From NCBI RefSeq assembly GCF_017744695.1, contig NZ_JAGIAS010000002.1:62001-126000 (forward strand): a stretch of DNA of 64,000 nucleotides, read 5' to 3'. The stretch comes from Dyadobacter sp. (GTDB lineage Bacteria > Bacteroidota > Bacteroidia > Cytophagales > Spirosomataceae). The stretch's first letter is position 1, and each line of letters starts with the position of its first letter. Shown one piece after another: positions 27,371-36,823 of this stretch. The notes under the pieces are model-generated. The model was not told the DNA's origin, made no database searches, and was given only the letters and a program-made list of their open reading frames with translations. Both the position numbers and the translations under genes were made by a program.

Positions 27371-28414
27371 ATGAAAGCTACAACACATCCCATCATATAC
27401 ACCTACGTGCTCGCGGCCGCGCTCCTGACCGCCGCGTGCAAGGAAGAAAAGAAACCGGAACAAACTGACGACACGATCCCGGTCAAAATCATCAGCTCGG
27501 CCGCATTGACGCAAGCCCAGGCAGTTGAGACCTCGGGCCTGCTAGGCTCCGAAAATGAAGCACGTTTATCGTTCAAGATTGGCGGTATTATCAAGGATAT
27601 ACTGGTAAAAGAAGGCGACAAAGTGCGCAAAGGCCAGCTTCTCGCGACGCTCAACACCACTGAAATAGCGGCCCAAATGGGCCAGGCAGAAGAAAACTTC
27701 CTGAAAGCCCAGCGCGATGCCCGCCGCGTGCAGAACTTGTACCGCGACAGCGTTGCAACAAAGGAACAACTCGAAAATACCCAGACAGCATTGGTACTGG
27801 CTGAAAAACAGCTCGATATCGTCAAATTTAATTTGTCCCAAACCAAAATCTTTTCGACCGCCGACGGCGTCGTAATGCAGAAATTGCAGAATGCGGGTGA
27901 GCAGGTACAAGGCGGCACGCCCGTTTTGCACATCAGCAGTACCAGCAGCAGCGACTGGGTCGTGAAATGCGGCCTTACCGATAAGGACTGGGCACGGCTG
28001 AAAGGCGGCGAGAAGGCGGAGATCAATTTCGACGCGTACTCCCAGACATTTACTGGCAATGTGAAAACCCTAGCGCAGGTGAGCGACCCGGTTTCGGGGC
28101 TTTACCAGGCTGAAATCACGCTCGATAAAGCGGCTACCAAGCTTGCCAGCGGCCTTTTTGCAAAAGTGCACATCTACCCAAAAGAAAAGACCAGCATGGT
28201 TTCCATTCCCGTCGACGCATTGATCGAAGGGGAGAACGACAGCGCCTTCGTGTTTGTGGCTAATGGCAATCGCGCGCAAAAGAAGCAGGTGAAGATCGCA
28301 TTCCTCGATGGCGACAAGGCATTTGTTTTCGTTGGTATAGACGCAGGTGCGCGGGTGATCCGCGAAGGGTCGGCCTATCTGGCCGAAGGATCGGCGATTA
28401 AAGTAGTTCAGTAA
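27371..28414 (+). CDS. RND periplasmic adaptor lipoprotein
   Basis: An adaptor of 347 residues with a lipobox (AAALLTAACKEEK). Lipoyl-like half-motifs (LSFKIGGIIKDILVKEGDKV and TADGVVMQKLQNAGEQV), a hairpin at about 100-150, and a barrel domain are recognisable. Acidic residues do not suggest metal transport; this belongs to the multidrug (HAE) type. It sits between channel and pump genes with gaps of 6 and 21 nt. Confidence 0.9.
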   Translation: MKATTHPIIYTYVLAAALLTAACKEEKKPEQTDDTIPVKIISSAALTQAQAVETSGLLGSENEARLSFKIGGIIKDILVKEGDKVRKGQLLATLNTTEIAAQMGQAEENFLKAQRDARRVQNLYRDSVATKEQLENTQTALVLAEKQLDIVKFNLSQTKIFSTADGVVMQKLQNAGEQVQGGTPVLHISSTSSSDWVVKCGLTDKDWARLKGGEKAEINFDAYSQTFTGNVKTLAQVSDPVSGLYQAEITLDKAATKLASGLFAKVHIYPKEKTSMVSIPVDALIEGENDSAFVFVANGNRAQKKQVKIAFLDGDKAFVFVGIDAGARVIREGSAYLAEGSAIKVVQ

Positions 28415-28435
28415 CCTGTTTCAACCGCAAAGACC

Positions 28436-31400
28436 ATGAAATTACCTGAATTTGCAGTCAAGAATTACCAGTTCACGCTGGTGATATTCCTGGGTGTGCT
28501 GGCGTTGGGGCTGTACTCGCTCTTCACCATGCCCCGAAGCGAAGACCCCGATATTCACCCGCCGCAATTTACCGTCGTGGTGGTATACCCCGGCGCTAAC
28601 CCGAAAGATATGGAGCAGCTGGTGGTGGACCCGATGGAGAAGAAAATCAACGAACTCGACGATATGAAGCACGTTATCACCGACATCCGCGACGGCCTGG
28701 CCGTGATGCAGGTGATATACAAATACAGCTCGAATCCCGACGATAAATACCAGGAAGTGGTGAGGGAAATCAATGCGCTCCGTTCGCAGCTCCCGGCCGA
28801 CATTGCTGATATTCGCATTAATAAACAGATTCCATCCGACGTAAGCATTTACCAATACGCGCTGATCAGCGAGAATGCTACTTATGCGCAGTTGAAGAAG
28901 TATTCGAAAGATTTCAAAGAGCGGCTGGAAAAAGTCAAAACGCTTAAAAAGGTAGAATACTCGGGTATCCCCGAACCACAGGTGAATGTAAGCCTGAATT
29001 TGCAGAAGATCGCGCAGCAGCGTTTGACCCAGGACCAGATCGTAGGCGCATTGCAAAGCGAGGGCGTGAATATCCCCGGCGGGAGCATCAGCATGGCTAC
29101 CAAGAAGCTCAATATCAAAACGAGCGGCAGTTACCGGACGCTCGATGAAGTAGCCAATACCGTGGTGTCGCGCTCGGATGGTAAAATTGTGTATCTCAAA
29201 GACGTGGCCGATGTGAAAATGGGCTATGAAGATGAAACGCACATTACCCGCCTGAATGGCTTCCGGTGCAGCTTTGTGAATGTGAGTCAAAAGGAAGGCG
29301 AGAACATCATTTCGGTGCGTGACCAGGTAGAGCCGGTGGCAGCGGCGTTTGAAAAGGACCTGCCTTCGAACATCGACATGATTAAGGTATTCGATCAGGC
29401 CAGCAGTGTCGATACCCGGTTATCACATTTTGCGCGGGACTTTGGAATTGCCATTTTACTCGTGTTGCTCACATTGTTGCCGCTCGGCACCCGGGCGTCG
29501 CTGGTGGTGATGATCTCCATCCCGCTTTCACTGGCGATCGGCCTCACGATGATGAACCTGCTCGGGTACAATATCAATCAGCTCAGCATTGTCGGGATGA
29601 TCGTCGCGCTGGGAATCCTGGTCGACGACAGCATTGTGGTCGTGGAAAACATCGAGCGGTATTTGCGGATGGGCTACGGCAAGGTACAGGCGGCCATTCA
29701 GGCGTCATCGCAAATCGGCCTTGCGGTAGTAGGCTGCACGATCCTGCTGATATTCGCCTTCCTTCCGCTCGTGTTCCTGCCCGAGGGTGCGGGTGACTTC
29801 ATCCGCAGCTTACCGATGTCGGTGATCACGACGGTATTCGCTTCGATGCTCGTGTCGCTGACCGTCGTGCCGTTCCTGTCGAGCGTGATATTGAAACCGC
29901 ACGCTTCGGAAGATGGTAACTGGCTGTTGCGCGGCATGAAAAAGGGTATTCACAAAACCTACGGCAGCGTGCTCGACCGCGCATTACACTGGCCTAAAAC
30001 AACATTGGCGATTGCCGGCCTGATATTCGTCGGTTCGCTGGCATTGGTGCCGCTTATTGGCAACAGCCTCTTCCCGAAATCGGAGAAACCGATGTTCCTG
30101 ATCGACATTGAAACGCCGCAGGGTACCAATCTCAAAAAGACGAACGAAGTGGCGCGTTATGTGGAAGGTATTCTCAAACAGGAGCCGCTCATTACCTCCT
30201 TTGCAACCAACGTGGGCAAGGGTAACCCGCGGGTTTATTATAATGTAGTTCAACGGAATGAGAGCGAGAATTTTGCCGAGATTTTTGTGCAGGTAGAGGG
30301 GTTGGAAACCGAAGAAAAGGTGGAGGTGATTGAAAAGCTACGCAAAAAGCTGGAACGGTACCCGGGTGCGGAAATCAAGGTGAAAGACTTTGAACAAGGC
30401 CCGTTGATCGAAGCGCCGCTGGCTTATCGTATTTATGGTGAAAACCTGGAAGACCTGCGCAAGACTGCCTTCCGCGTCGCCGATCTGCTCACCAAAACCG
30501 AAGGTACCATCTACGTCAACAACCCGTTGCTGGTACAACCGACCGACTTACGCATCAACATCAATAAACAGAAAGCCGGAACGCTGGGCATTTCCTCGGC
30601 CGACATCGATCGTACGGTGCGGCTGGGGGCTGCCGGGCTGAACGTGGCTACTTTCCGGGAGGATGTTGGTAAGGCGGATAGCTACAACATCAATGTGTCG
30701 GTGCCGCGCAATGCCGCCATCCAGGATTACAGTGTGTTTGACAAGCTGTACGTCACCTCGGCCTCGGGCGCGAGCATTCCTTTGAAAAACATTGCAACCA
30801 TTGAAATGGAAAGCTCGCCGAACCAGATCCGGCATTATGACAAAGACCGCTACGTGACGGTTTCAGCGTTTACCAAACCGGGCTATAACGTCCAGAAAAT
30901 GAACGACGACATCACTGCGAAGCTCAACCAGTTCAAATTTGAGAAGGGCCAGCACTTCACAGTGGCCGGGGAAAAGGAGAGCCAGGAAGAAAGTTTTGGC
31001 GGACTGGGATTGATCATACTCATTACGGTATTCGGTTTTCTGGGGGTATTGATATTGGAATTCAAAACTTTCAAAAGCATCCTGATCGTATTATCGGTCA
31101 TCCCGCTGGGTATTGTGGGTGGTCTGGCGATGCTTTTCCTGACGGGCGAAACGCTTTCGTTCACCGCTACCATCGGTTTCATCGCATTGGTAGGTATCGA
31201 AGTGAAAAACTCACTGCTGGTGGTTGATTTCACCAACCAACTGCGCGAGCAGGGCAAGAGCATCGAGGAAGCCATTATCGAAGCCGGTGAAATTCGTTTC
31301 GTACCGATATTGCTTACTTCCCTGACGGCGATCGGAGGCCTGCTGCCGCTCGTGATCGAGTACAGCGCCTTGTATTCGCCGCTGGCATTGGTGCTGATCG

Positions 31401-31522
31401 GAGGATTGATCAGCTCCACATTGCTGTCGCGTCTGGTGACGCCGGTGATGTACAAGCTGCTGCCGCCGAAAGTTGAACAAAAGGCCGTCGTTGAAGAAGC
31501 TGAGCTGGAAGCAGCCTATTAG
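28436..31522 (+). CDS. HAE-type RND multidrug efflux pump
   Basis: The protein has 1028 residues. The proton-relay helix reads GILVDDSIVVVENIERY with the two adjacent Asp of HAE pumps, unlike the CzcA-type pump at 9064. Twelve membrane helices and two large periplasmic loops (residues about 35-330 and 555-855) are present. It exports organic compounds from the periplasm through the TolC-type channel. It is the last gene of the TetR-controlled operon. The closest families by motif are AcrB/MexB-like pumps with a shorter loop, as common in Bacteroidota. Confidence 0.92.
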   Translation: MKLPEFAVKNYQFTLVIFLGVLALGLYSLFTMPRSEDPDIHPPQFTVVVVYPGANPKDMEQLVVDPMEKKINELDDMKHVITDIRDGLAVMQVIYKYSSNPDDKYQEVVREINALRSQLPADIADIRINKQIPSDVSIYQYALISENATYAQLKKYSKDFKERLEKVKTLKKVEYSGIPEPQVNVSLNLQKIAQQRLTQDQIVGALQSEGVNIPGGSISMATKKLNIKTSGSYRTLDEVANTVVSRSDGKIVYLKDVADVKMGYEDETHITRLNGFRCSFVNVSQKEGENIISVRDQVEPVAAAFEKDLPSNIDMIKVFDQASSVDTRLSHFARDFGIAILLVLLTLLPLGTRASLVVMISIPLSLAIGLTMMNLLGYNINQLSIVGMIVALGILVDDSIVVVENIERYLRMGYGKVQAAIQASSQIGLAVVGCTILLIFAFLPLVFLPEGAGDFIRSLPMSVITTVFASMLVSLTVVPFLSSVILKPHASEDGNWLLRGMKKGIHKTYGSVLDRALHWPKTTLAIAGLIFVGSLALVPLIGNSLFPKSEKPMFLIDIETPQGTNLKKTNEVARYVEGILKQEPLITSFATNVGKGNPRVYYNVVQRNESENFAEIFVQVEGLETEEKVEVIEKLRKKLERYPGAEIKVKDFEQGPLIEAPLAYRIYGENLEDLRKTAFRVADLLTKTEGTIYVNNPLLVQPTDLRININKQKAGTLGISSADIDRTVRLGAAGLNVATFREDVGKADSYNINVSVPRNAAIQDYSVFDKLYVTSASGASIPLKNIATIEMESSPNQIRHYDKDRYVTVSAFTKPGYNVQKMNDDITAKLNQFKFEKGQHFTVAGEKESQEESFGGLGLIILITVFGFLGVLILEFKTFKSILIVLSVIPLGIVGGLAMLFLTGETLSFTATIGFIALVGIEVKNSLLVVDFTNQLREQGKSIEEAIIEAGEIRFVPILLTSLTAIGGLLPLVIEYSALYSPLALVLIGGLISSTLLSRLVTPVMYKLLPPKVEQKAVVEEAELEAAY

Positions 31523-31580
31523 TAACTCATCGGGCGGGTTTTTCGGGAGCGTTGTTTATTTTGCAGGAATCGAAATGTGA

Positions 31581-32477
31581 ATGATCATGAGGATTTCCTA
31601 TCAGAATGAACCGCTGTTTCCCGGGAAACCCGCTGCGGTGTTTACCAGCAGGCCGCTTTACAGCCATTATGAGCAGTCGGAAGCCACTTTAATGCAGGGT
31701 GTGCATTGGTTTGATTTTCAGACAAATGTCGCCCATACGTTAAACGTCAGGTACGAGGCACGGTTTTACAAAATGGTGCTTTGCATTGCCGGTGAGTCCC
31801 GATCGGTCCCGAGGCATTCGGAGGCGTACGGTTTCCGGACAGGGCAGGCGCTGTTCTACCGGACGGAGGAAGAACCCTACCAGGCGACATTACCGGGTAA
31901 TACGGATTTTAAGGTGGTTCACATACACCTTTGCGATGCGCATGTAGCGATGCTGCAACGCGATGCACCTGCTGTTTTTGAGAAGGAACTGCATATGATG
32001 GATCTGTCGGCGGAATGTACCGAAGCATTTTTGCAGCTTAAAAACATGTCAGGGGAAAATCAGGGATTGCTCCACCTGTTTCAGGAGAAACTCATTATCG
32101 GGCAGCTTTTCAACCTCGCGTCACGGGCGCTTCCGCGTGCGTCGCGCTCCCGCGGGGAGGCTATTCTGGAAGAGGCTGTCTGGCACATTCACCGCGCCGA
32201 GCGTTATTTGACGATCGCGGAACTTTCCCAACTGGCCGGCACCAACAGCTTTCGCCTTAAACAACTTTTCCGCGAACAATTGCGGACTTCTGTTTTCCAA
32301 TACCAATACGATCTTCGCCTCGAACGTGCCGCAAATCTACTGCTGGACTCCGACTTGGACGTTTCAGCCATCGCTTTGCAATGCGGATATGAAACTGCCG
32401 CCGCTTTTTCCAATGCTTTTTTGAGAAAATACGGGACACGGCCAACGGCATTCAAAAACTCCCGCCCGAGCAAATAG
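31581..32477 (+). CDS. AraC-family transcription regulator
   Basis: A regulator of 298 residues. The C-terminal 95 residues are two helix-turn-helix units (YLTIAELSQLAGTNSFRLKQ and VSAIALQCGYETAAAFSNAF). The first 170 residues are a cupin-like sensing domain without a known ligand. It lies 64 nt before the dehydrogenase gene at 32541, which it may activate. A second possible start is the ATG at 31587. Confidence 0.85.
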   Translation: MIMRISYQNEPLFPGKPAAVFTSRPLYSHYEQSEATLMQGVHWFDFQTNVAHTLNVRYEARFYKMVLCIAGESRSVPRHSEAYGFRTGQALFYRTEEEPYQATLPGNTDFKVVHIHLCDAHVAMLQRDAPAVFEKELHMMDLSAECTEAFLQLKNMSGENQGLLHLFQEKLIIGQLFNLASRALPRASRSRGEAILEEAVWHIHRAERYLTIAELSQLAGTNSFRLKQLFREQLRTSVFQYQYDLRLERAANLLLDSDLDVSAIALQCGYETAAAFSNAFLRKYGTRPTAFKNSRPSK

Positions 32478-32540
32478 CGCTCCCGTTCGCATAAGTACGA
32501 CCGTCGCCGTCACCCCGACATTTGCTTAAAAATCAAACTC

Positions 32541-33527
32541 ATGAAAGCAAATGTAATTACAGCCCACGGCCCGGCGAGCGAAGTGTTTGCGATGCAGCAG
32601 GTGACTGATCCCGTTCCGGCTGCGGACGATCTTATTTTAAAAGTACTGACCACAAGCATTAACCCGCTCGACTGCCGAATCCGTAACAAGGCTTCCGTTC
32701 CCCGGAATTTCCCGCTTACACTCGGTTTTGATGTCTGCGGTATCGTGGTCGGCAAGGGCCCGGATGTGACGGGGTTCGAAGTCGGCGATCGTGTAATCGG
32801 TTCACCGACGCCCTTTCGCAATGGGGCCAATGCGGAATATGTGACGGTCGATCATCGCTCATGTGCATTGGCGGGCGCGCTCTCTGATGCGACAGGTGCG
32901 GCTATACCGTTGGTCGGTATCACCGCTTACGAGGCGTTATTCGACCGGCTGCGGGTTCGATCGGGTGATTGGGTGGTGGTCCATGCCGGCGCGGGCGGGG
33001 TAGGGCACCTGGCGGTTCAGCTCGCCAAGAATGCCGGGTGCAAAGTCATTACCACCGCGAGTCGCCCCGAATCCCTCGATTATTGCAAATATGAACTCGG
33101 GGCCGACCATGTACTGAACTACCGCGATACGGACATAACGGCCGCCATCATGGCCATCACCGCAGGCGAAGGCGCAGGTTTGATCATGGACAATGCCGGG
33201 GCGGAATGCTTCTCCCATTGCCTCGACTATGTCGCCCACCACGGCCACATTTGCACGATTTTGCCGGTCGCGCCGGACGGGCAGCAGGGTTATCGGTTGT
33301 TGTTGAAGAACATCACCCTGAGCTACCAGTTTATGGGCGCCCGAAGCTCCGGCCATAAGGATAACAAACAGGGGCAGGTATTGCAAAAACTGGTGGAAAT
33401 GGTCGAAAGCGGCCAGTTACGACCACACATTTCGAAAATTTACGACTGGCACGACCTCGCACGGGCGCACGAAGAAATGGAGCGAGGGCACGTAACGGGT
33501 AAGCTTGTGGTGCGCGTCACAAATTGA
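32541..33527 (+). CDS. quinone-oxidoreductase-type alcohol dehydrogenase (MDR superfamily)
   Basis: A reductase of 328 residues. GroES-like fold at 1-120 and a Rossmann domain with VVHAGAGGVGHLAVQLAKNAG (positions 142-162). The zinc-binding Cys of classical alcohol dehydrogenases are missing, so it belongs to the zinc-less NADPH:quinone reductase group, cytoplasmic. The substrate may be quinones or enones. The AraC gene upstream is a plausible regulator. Its 3' end overlaps the convergent hypothetical gene by 11 nt. Confidence 0.85.
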   Translation: MKANVITAHGPASEVFAMQQVTDPVPAADDLILKVLTTSINPLDCRIRNKASVPRNFPLTLGFDVCGIVVGKGPDVTGFEVGDRVIGSPTPFRNGANAEYVTVDHRSCALAGALSDATGAAIPLVGITAYEALFDRLRVRSGDWVVVHAGAGGVGHLAVQLAKNAGCKVITTASRPESLDYCKYELGADHVLNYRDTDITAAIMAITAGEGAGLIMDNAGAECFSHCLDYVAHHGHICTILPVAPDGQQGYRLLLKNITLSYQFMGARSSGHKDNKQGQVLQKLVEMVESGQLRPHISKIYDWHDLARAHEEMERGHVTGKLVVRVTN

Positions 33528-33897
33528 CCAGTACCCGTTTGCCGGAATTTTGCCGGGCAATGCCTTGTCGGGTAACCTTGTTCAGGGCCCGGCCTATTCC
33601 TTTGGTAAAGCCTTCGCCAATCTCAGCATAAGCCAAATCCGTATTTTCAATGATCAGCTTGTGAGCCAGTTCGTCGTAGCTCCATTTCATGCCGGCCATT
33701 TTCTGGTCGTTGGTGGAAGCCTCCGTCGGCATGGTGCATGTATTCGCCTCATGGGCAGGGGCGAGGCTCGTGTACCATTTCCATAAAATGAGCGTGGCCA
33801 CAAATGCAATCAGGAAAATGGCCTGGCGTTGCCCCTTGTGGTTGTGGAGTGCGGCCGATAGGGCTGAGGTTAAGTTGGTGGTAGATTTGAAGAACAT
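33517..33897 (-). CDS. hypothetical single-helix membrane protein
   Basis: A 126-residue protein. I chose the start MFFKSTTNLTSALS at 33897; the frame is open to 33969 but that adds no conserved-looking sequence. One membrane helix (AIFLIAFVATLILWKWY) at about residues 30-46, followed by a soluble helical part (KWSYDELAHKLIIENTDLAY). No family is recognised. Confidence 0.45.
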   Translation of the reverse strand: MFFKSTTNLTSALSAALHNHKGQRQAIFLIAFVATLILWKWYTSLAPAHEANTCTMPTEASTNDQKMAGMKWSYDELAHKLIIENTDLAYAEIGEGFTKGIGRALNKVTRQGIARQNSGKRVLVNL

Positions 33898-34068
33898 GGC
33901 TAACGGATTTATTATAGTTAATGTCGGGGATGGCTGGCCGCGGAAGCGGAAAGCTATCTTGTCTGACAAATTTGTATCCCAAATCGTTGAAACAGGTACG
34001 AAAAATGTCTGATCTGGACTTTTTATTATTTAAAGCGTGCATTTCAAATCGTGAACCGTATCGGCCGC

Positions 34069-34842
34069 CTAACCCATTTTCGTGATAAATGCCTTGATAT
34101 TGTCGCGGTAACCACGTGTCCATTTCACTTTTTCACCGGTGGATAAATGGATGATATACTCCCCGTTGAAGTAAGTTTCGAGCTCGGATATGAAATTCAT
34201 GTTGACGATATTCGAACGACCCACACGGATCATGATCGACGGATCGAGCCGGCTTTCGAGGCTGCCGAGGCTTTCGTAAATGGTGTAAACCTTTTTCTGG
34301 GCAGTATAAACGGATATATAGTTGCCGTCGGCCGAGAAGTGTGTGATATCGTCCGTTTTGACCAGGTACATTTTACCGGCTTCTTTCACCAGCAGCCGTT
34401 GCAGATAGTTTTCTTCCTTTTCCTTCTGGTCGCGCAGGAGGTTGTTCACCAATTCCTCGATCCGCGGCTGTGATTTCTGGCTAAGCCGTTCTTTCAAGCG
34501 GCCGAGCGACTGATGGAAGCGGATCTCGTCAAAGGGTTTGAGCAAATAATCGATCGCATTCACTTCGAAGGCGCGCAGGGCATACTGGTCGAACGCGGTA
34601 GTGAACACCACGAATGGCTGATGGTGCGGCCACACCTCGCGCAGCACCTCGAAACCGTCGAGCTCGGGCATTTGAATGTCCAGAAAAACGACGTCGGGCC
34701 GGTGTTGGAGGATCTTCACTACTGCCTCCGAGCCGTTAGCGGCCTCGTCGGTGATTTGAATGGAGTGATCGTGCTGAACAAATGTCCTGATTACATCCCT
34801 CGCCAGCACTTCGTCGTCGATGATCAGGCAGCGGTATTTCAT
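34069..34842 (-). CDS. LytTR-family response regulator
   Basis: A regulator of 257 residues: receiver domain at 1-125 with phosphoacceptor Asp55 (VVFLDIQMPELDGFEVL) and a LytTR DNA-binding domain at about 155-257 (FSADGNYISVYTAQKK, MIRVGRSNIVNMNFI). It is the partner of the sensor kinase gene on the same strand upstream (35001-36197). A repeat element lies in the 158 nt between them, which is unusual for such a pair. Confidence 0.92.
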   Translation of the reverse strand: MKYRCLIIDDEVLARDVIRTFVQHDHSIQITDEAANGSEAVVKILQHRPDVVFLDIQMPELDGFEVLREVWPHHQPFVVFTTAFDQYALRAFEVNAIDYLLKPFDEIRFHQSLGRLKERLSQKSQPRIEELVNNLLRDQKEKEENYLQRLLVKEAGKMYLVKTDDITHFSADGNYISVYTAQKKVYTIYESLGSLESRLDPSIMIRVGRSNIVNMNFISELETYFNGEYIIHLSTGEKVKWTRGYRDNIKAFITKMG

Positions 34843-34872
34843 ATTCTTTCGGGGTTGTTTTGGTGTTCGTCA

Positions 34873-34973
34873 GGCCCCGGAGGGGCGTACTGTTTATAGC
34901 AAAAAAGCCAAGTCACGAATTTGCACCCCCGCGGGGTGTCCTGGGGCCAACAACAGGAGGCTCCTCCGGGGCC
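34873..34973. repeat. small element with terminal inverted repeats inside the two-component operon
   Basis: The left end is GGCCCCGGAGGGGC and the right end, on the other strand, GGCCCCGGAGGAGC. In between lies another GC palindrome (GCACCCCCGCGGGGTGTC). The length is 101 nt and there is no gene. It resembles other short intergenic repeats of Cytophagales. Confidence 0.65.
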
Positions 34974-35000
34974 ACCGTTTGATTGTCTCGTATCATTTTG

Positions 35001-36197
35001 TCAAAGATTTCCATTGTGCCTTCTCCTTTCTCCAACCTCCATCGTCCCTTTCCTCCCTTCGAAACAAAGCGTTACCGCCGTCCCCCCTGTCGCCGGCTGT
35101 ACAAATTCCAGCTGTCCTTCGACGCCGTAGGCTTGTTGCAACCTGAGCAGCGTGTTCTGCAACCCCAATCCCATTCCTTTGGACTGTTTACGGGGGGCAG
35201 CGCCAATGCCGTTATCATACACCGTCACCCGCATACCCGTAGCGGTTACGGCGCTGGTAATGCGTATCAGCGCGTTGGTTGTGAGGTCGGAAATGCCGTG
35301 GGTAATGGAGTTTTCAACGATCGGTTGCAGTATGAGTTGCGGTACCGGATAAAGTTCGGATGCCGGATCGATGTGGTATTCGACTTTCAGCCGGTCCTGG
35401 AAACGGATTTGCTGAATGTCGAGGTATTGCCGCGTCAGTTGAAGTTCCTCCTGGAAAGGAATGAAATCGGCCGACTGGTTCACGAGTACCGCCCGGAGCA
35501 GGTCGCTCAGGGTGGTGATCATCAGCGTGGCCTTCCGGATATCGTTTTTGACCATCAGGCTTACCACACTATGCAGCGTGTTGAAAAGAAAATGCGGGTT
35601 GAGCTGCATCTTGAGCGATTGCAGCTGGGCATTCGCCAACTGTCCGCGCAACTGCTCGTTGTGCAGCTCGGTTTCGAAATTCTGCTGTTTGAGTTCCTGG
35701 TAGCGGTAAATATAGGATACCTTGTTAAAACCGACCACCAGGAGCAGGTATTGGCCGAAACTGGCAGTGTAGGCGATGAAAAATGAAAACAGGTAGTTTT
35801 CCAGCGGCACGGATTTGCCCACCGCGCGGTACATGAGCGGGTTGGTAATATAGTAATGCAGAATGTTGATGAAAATATTCAGAAACGTCACGATCGCCAG
35901 GTGCACCAGGATCGGCTTGAAAACGGAGGAGCTTTCACGAACCTTGAAGGCGATCGGTACCTTGATGGAAGCGTACAGGACAAGCGGACTGGTGGACCAC
36001 CAGAAAAGGCCGTCGAGCAGCCATATAAACATTTCGTGAGGCTGCATGACGACCCCTTCCTTCAAAAGCCACAGCATCATAAGCTGACCGAACGTTATAA
36101 CCGCGAAAATGCTCCAATAGCAGAAGGAATACCACCAGAACTGCCCGACCGAGAGCGGGAGCCTGGATTGTTCCAACATACGTTTTAAAAAGGTCAT
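35001..36197 (-). CDS. LytS-like sensor histidine kinase
   Basis: A kinase of 398 residues starting at MTFLKRMLEQSRLP; the upstream extension to 36284 has no coding signs. Four membrane helices are seen within residues 20-160 (FWWYSFCYWSIFAVITFGQL, MFIWLLDGLFWW, VHLAIVTFLNIFINIL, FIAYTASFGQYLLLVVGF), then a His_kinase domain with phosphoacceptor His202 (MQLNPHFLFNTLHSV) and an HATPase domain with YDNGIGAAP. It has no separate periplasmic sensor, so it may sense membrane state or a small ligand. It phosphorylates the LytTR regulator encoded downstream. Confidence 0.9.
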   Translation of the reverse strand: MTFLKRMLEQSRLPLSVGQFWWYSFCYWSIFAVITFGQLMMLWLLKEGVVMQPHEMFIWLLDGLFWWSTSPLVLYASIKVPIAFKVRESSSVFKPILVHLAIVTFLNIFINILHYYITNPLMYRAVGKSVPLENYLFSFFIAYTASFGQYLLLVVGFNKVSYIYRYQELKQQNFETELHNEQLRGQLANAQLQSLKMQLNPHFLFNTLHSVVSLMVKNDIRKATLMITTLSDLLRAVLVNQSADFIPFQEELQLTRQYLDIQQIRFQDRLKVEYHIDPASELYPVPQLILQPIVENSITHGISDLTTNALIRITSAVTATGMRVTVYDNGIGAAPRKQSKGMGLGLQNTLLRLQQAYGVEGQLEFVQPATGGTAVTLCFEGRKGTMEVGERRRHNGNL

Positions 36198-36405
36198 GAC
36201 AGGATGGATGATCGGAAAACCATAAGGAGGATTCAAGTGTAAATCTAATTGTCCGGGGCCGGGAAGTAACCCGCATTTACGCAAAGCGGGCGAATCATTA
36301 TCTGAAATACACTGTGGCTGTACAATGCGTTGGATACGCCGGAAACACGTTATGTGTTTATTTTTAGAAAAAATGTTAAAATATTTGCTTCGAAATTTTG
36401 TTTGT

Positions 36406-36417
36406 TTAATCGATTAA
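36406..36417. promoter_or_regulatory. LacI-type operator candidate 1
   Basis: TTAATCGATTAA is a perfect palindrome centred on CG, the shape of many LacI/GalR-family sites. It lies about 410 nt before the first susC. The regulator encoded at 42932 is of the LacI family. Confidence 0.5.
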
Positions 36418-36561
36418 TCTACATTTGGTCACACTATTTCCTTATTACCAGTTTCCTCCTGCGACCCGACATAGTTCCGGTAAGCCGTTTAAGTACCCGA
36501 TACCATCACAAAACGACCTGACTAAGACATTATAACCTGACTTTTTGTTTTGATAAGTTGC

Positions 36562-36573
36562 TTAATCGTTTAA
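36562..36573. promoter_or_regulatory. LacI-type operator candidate 2
   Basis: TTAATCGTTTAA, one base from the palindrome at 36406 and about 250 nt before susC. Confidence 0.5.
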
Positions 36574-36823
36574 ACAAAATATTTTAATTCAAACATAGTC
36601 CGTTTCCCGCGCCAGGTAGGCGTGAGCTGCGCCGACGACGTCCTGTTGGCAGCAGAATGGTTTCTTTTTGTTTTCGTATATAGATAATCGTTCGGCTTTG
36701 GCGGCCGTTTCAGTTCTTTTTTTGCCCGTACTATTCCTGGCCTTCGTGTCCGCAAGCAGTTGCGGTTTTCGTGTACGTTTTGCGTAGCCCCATTCACCCT
36801 GAATTTTGACCCGATTAGAACTG

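Larger units (their letters stand above)
36198..36823. other. 626-nt intergenic region with two operator-like palindromes
   Basis: No gene. It separates the sensor kinase (minus) from the first susC (plus). The notable content is two LacI-type palindromes (36406-36417 and 36562-36573). Short reading frames in it lack coding character. Confidence 0.6.
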
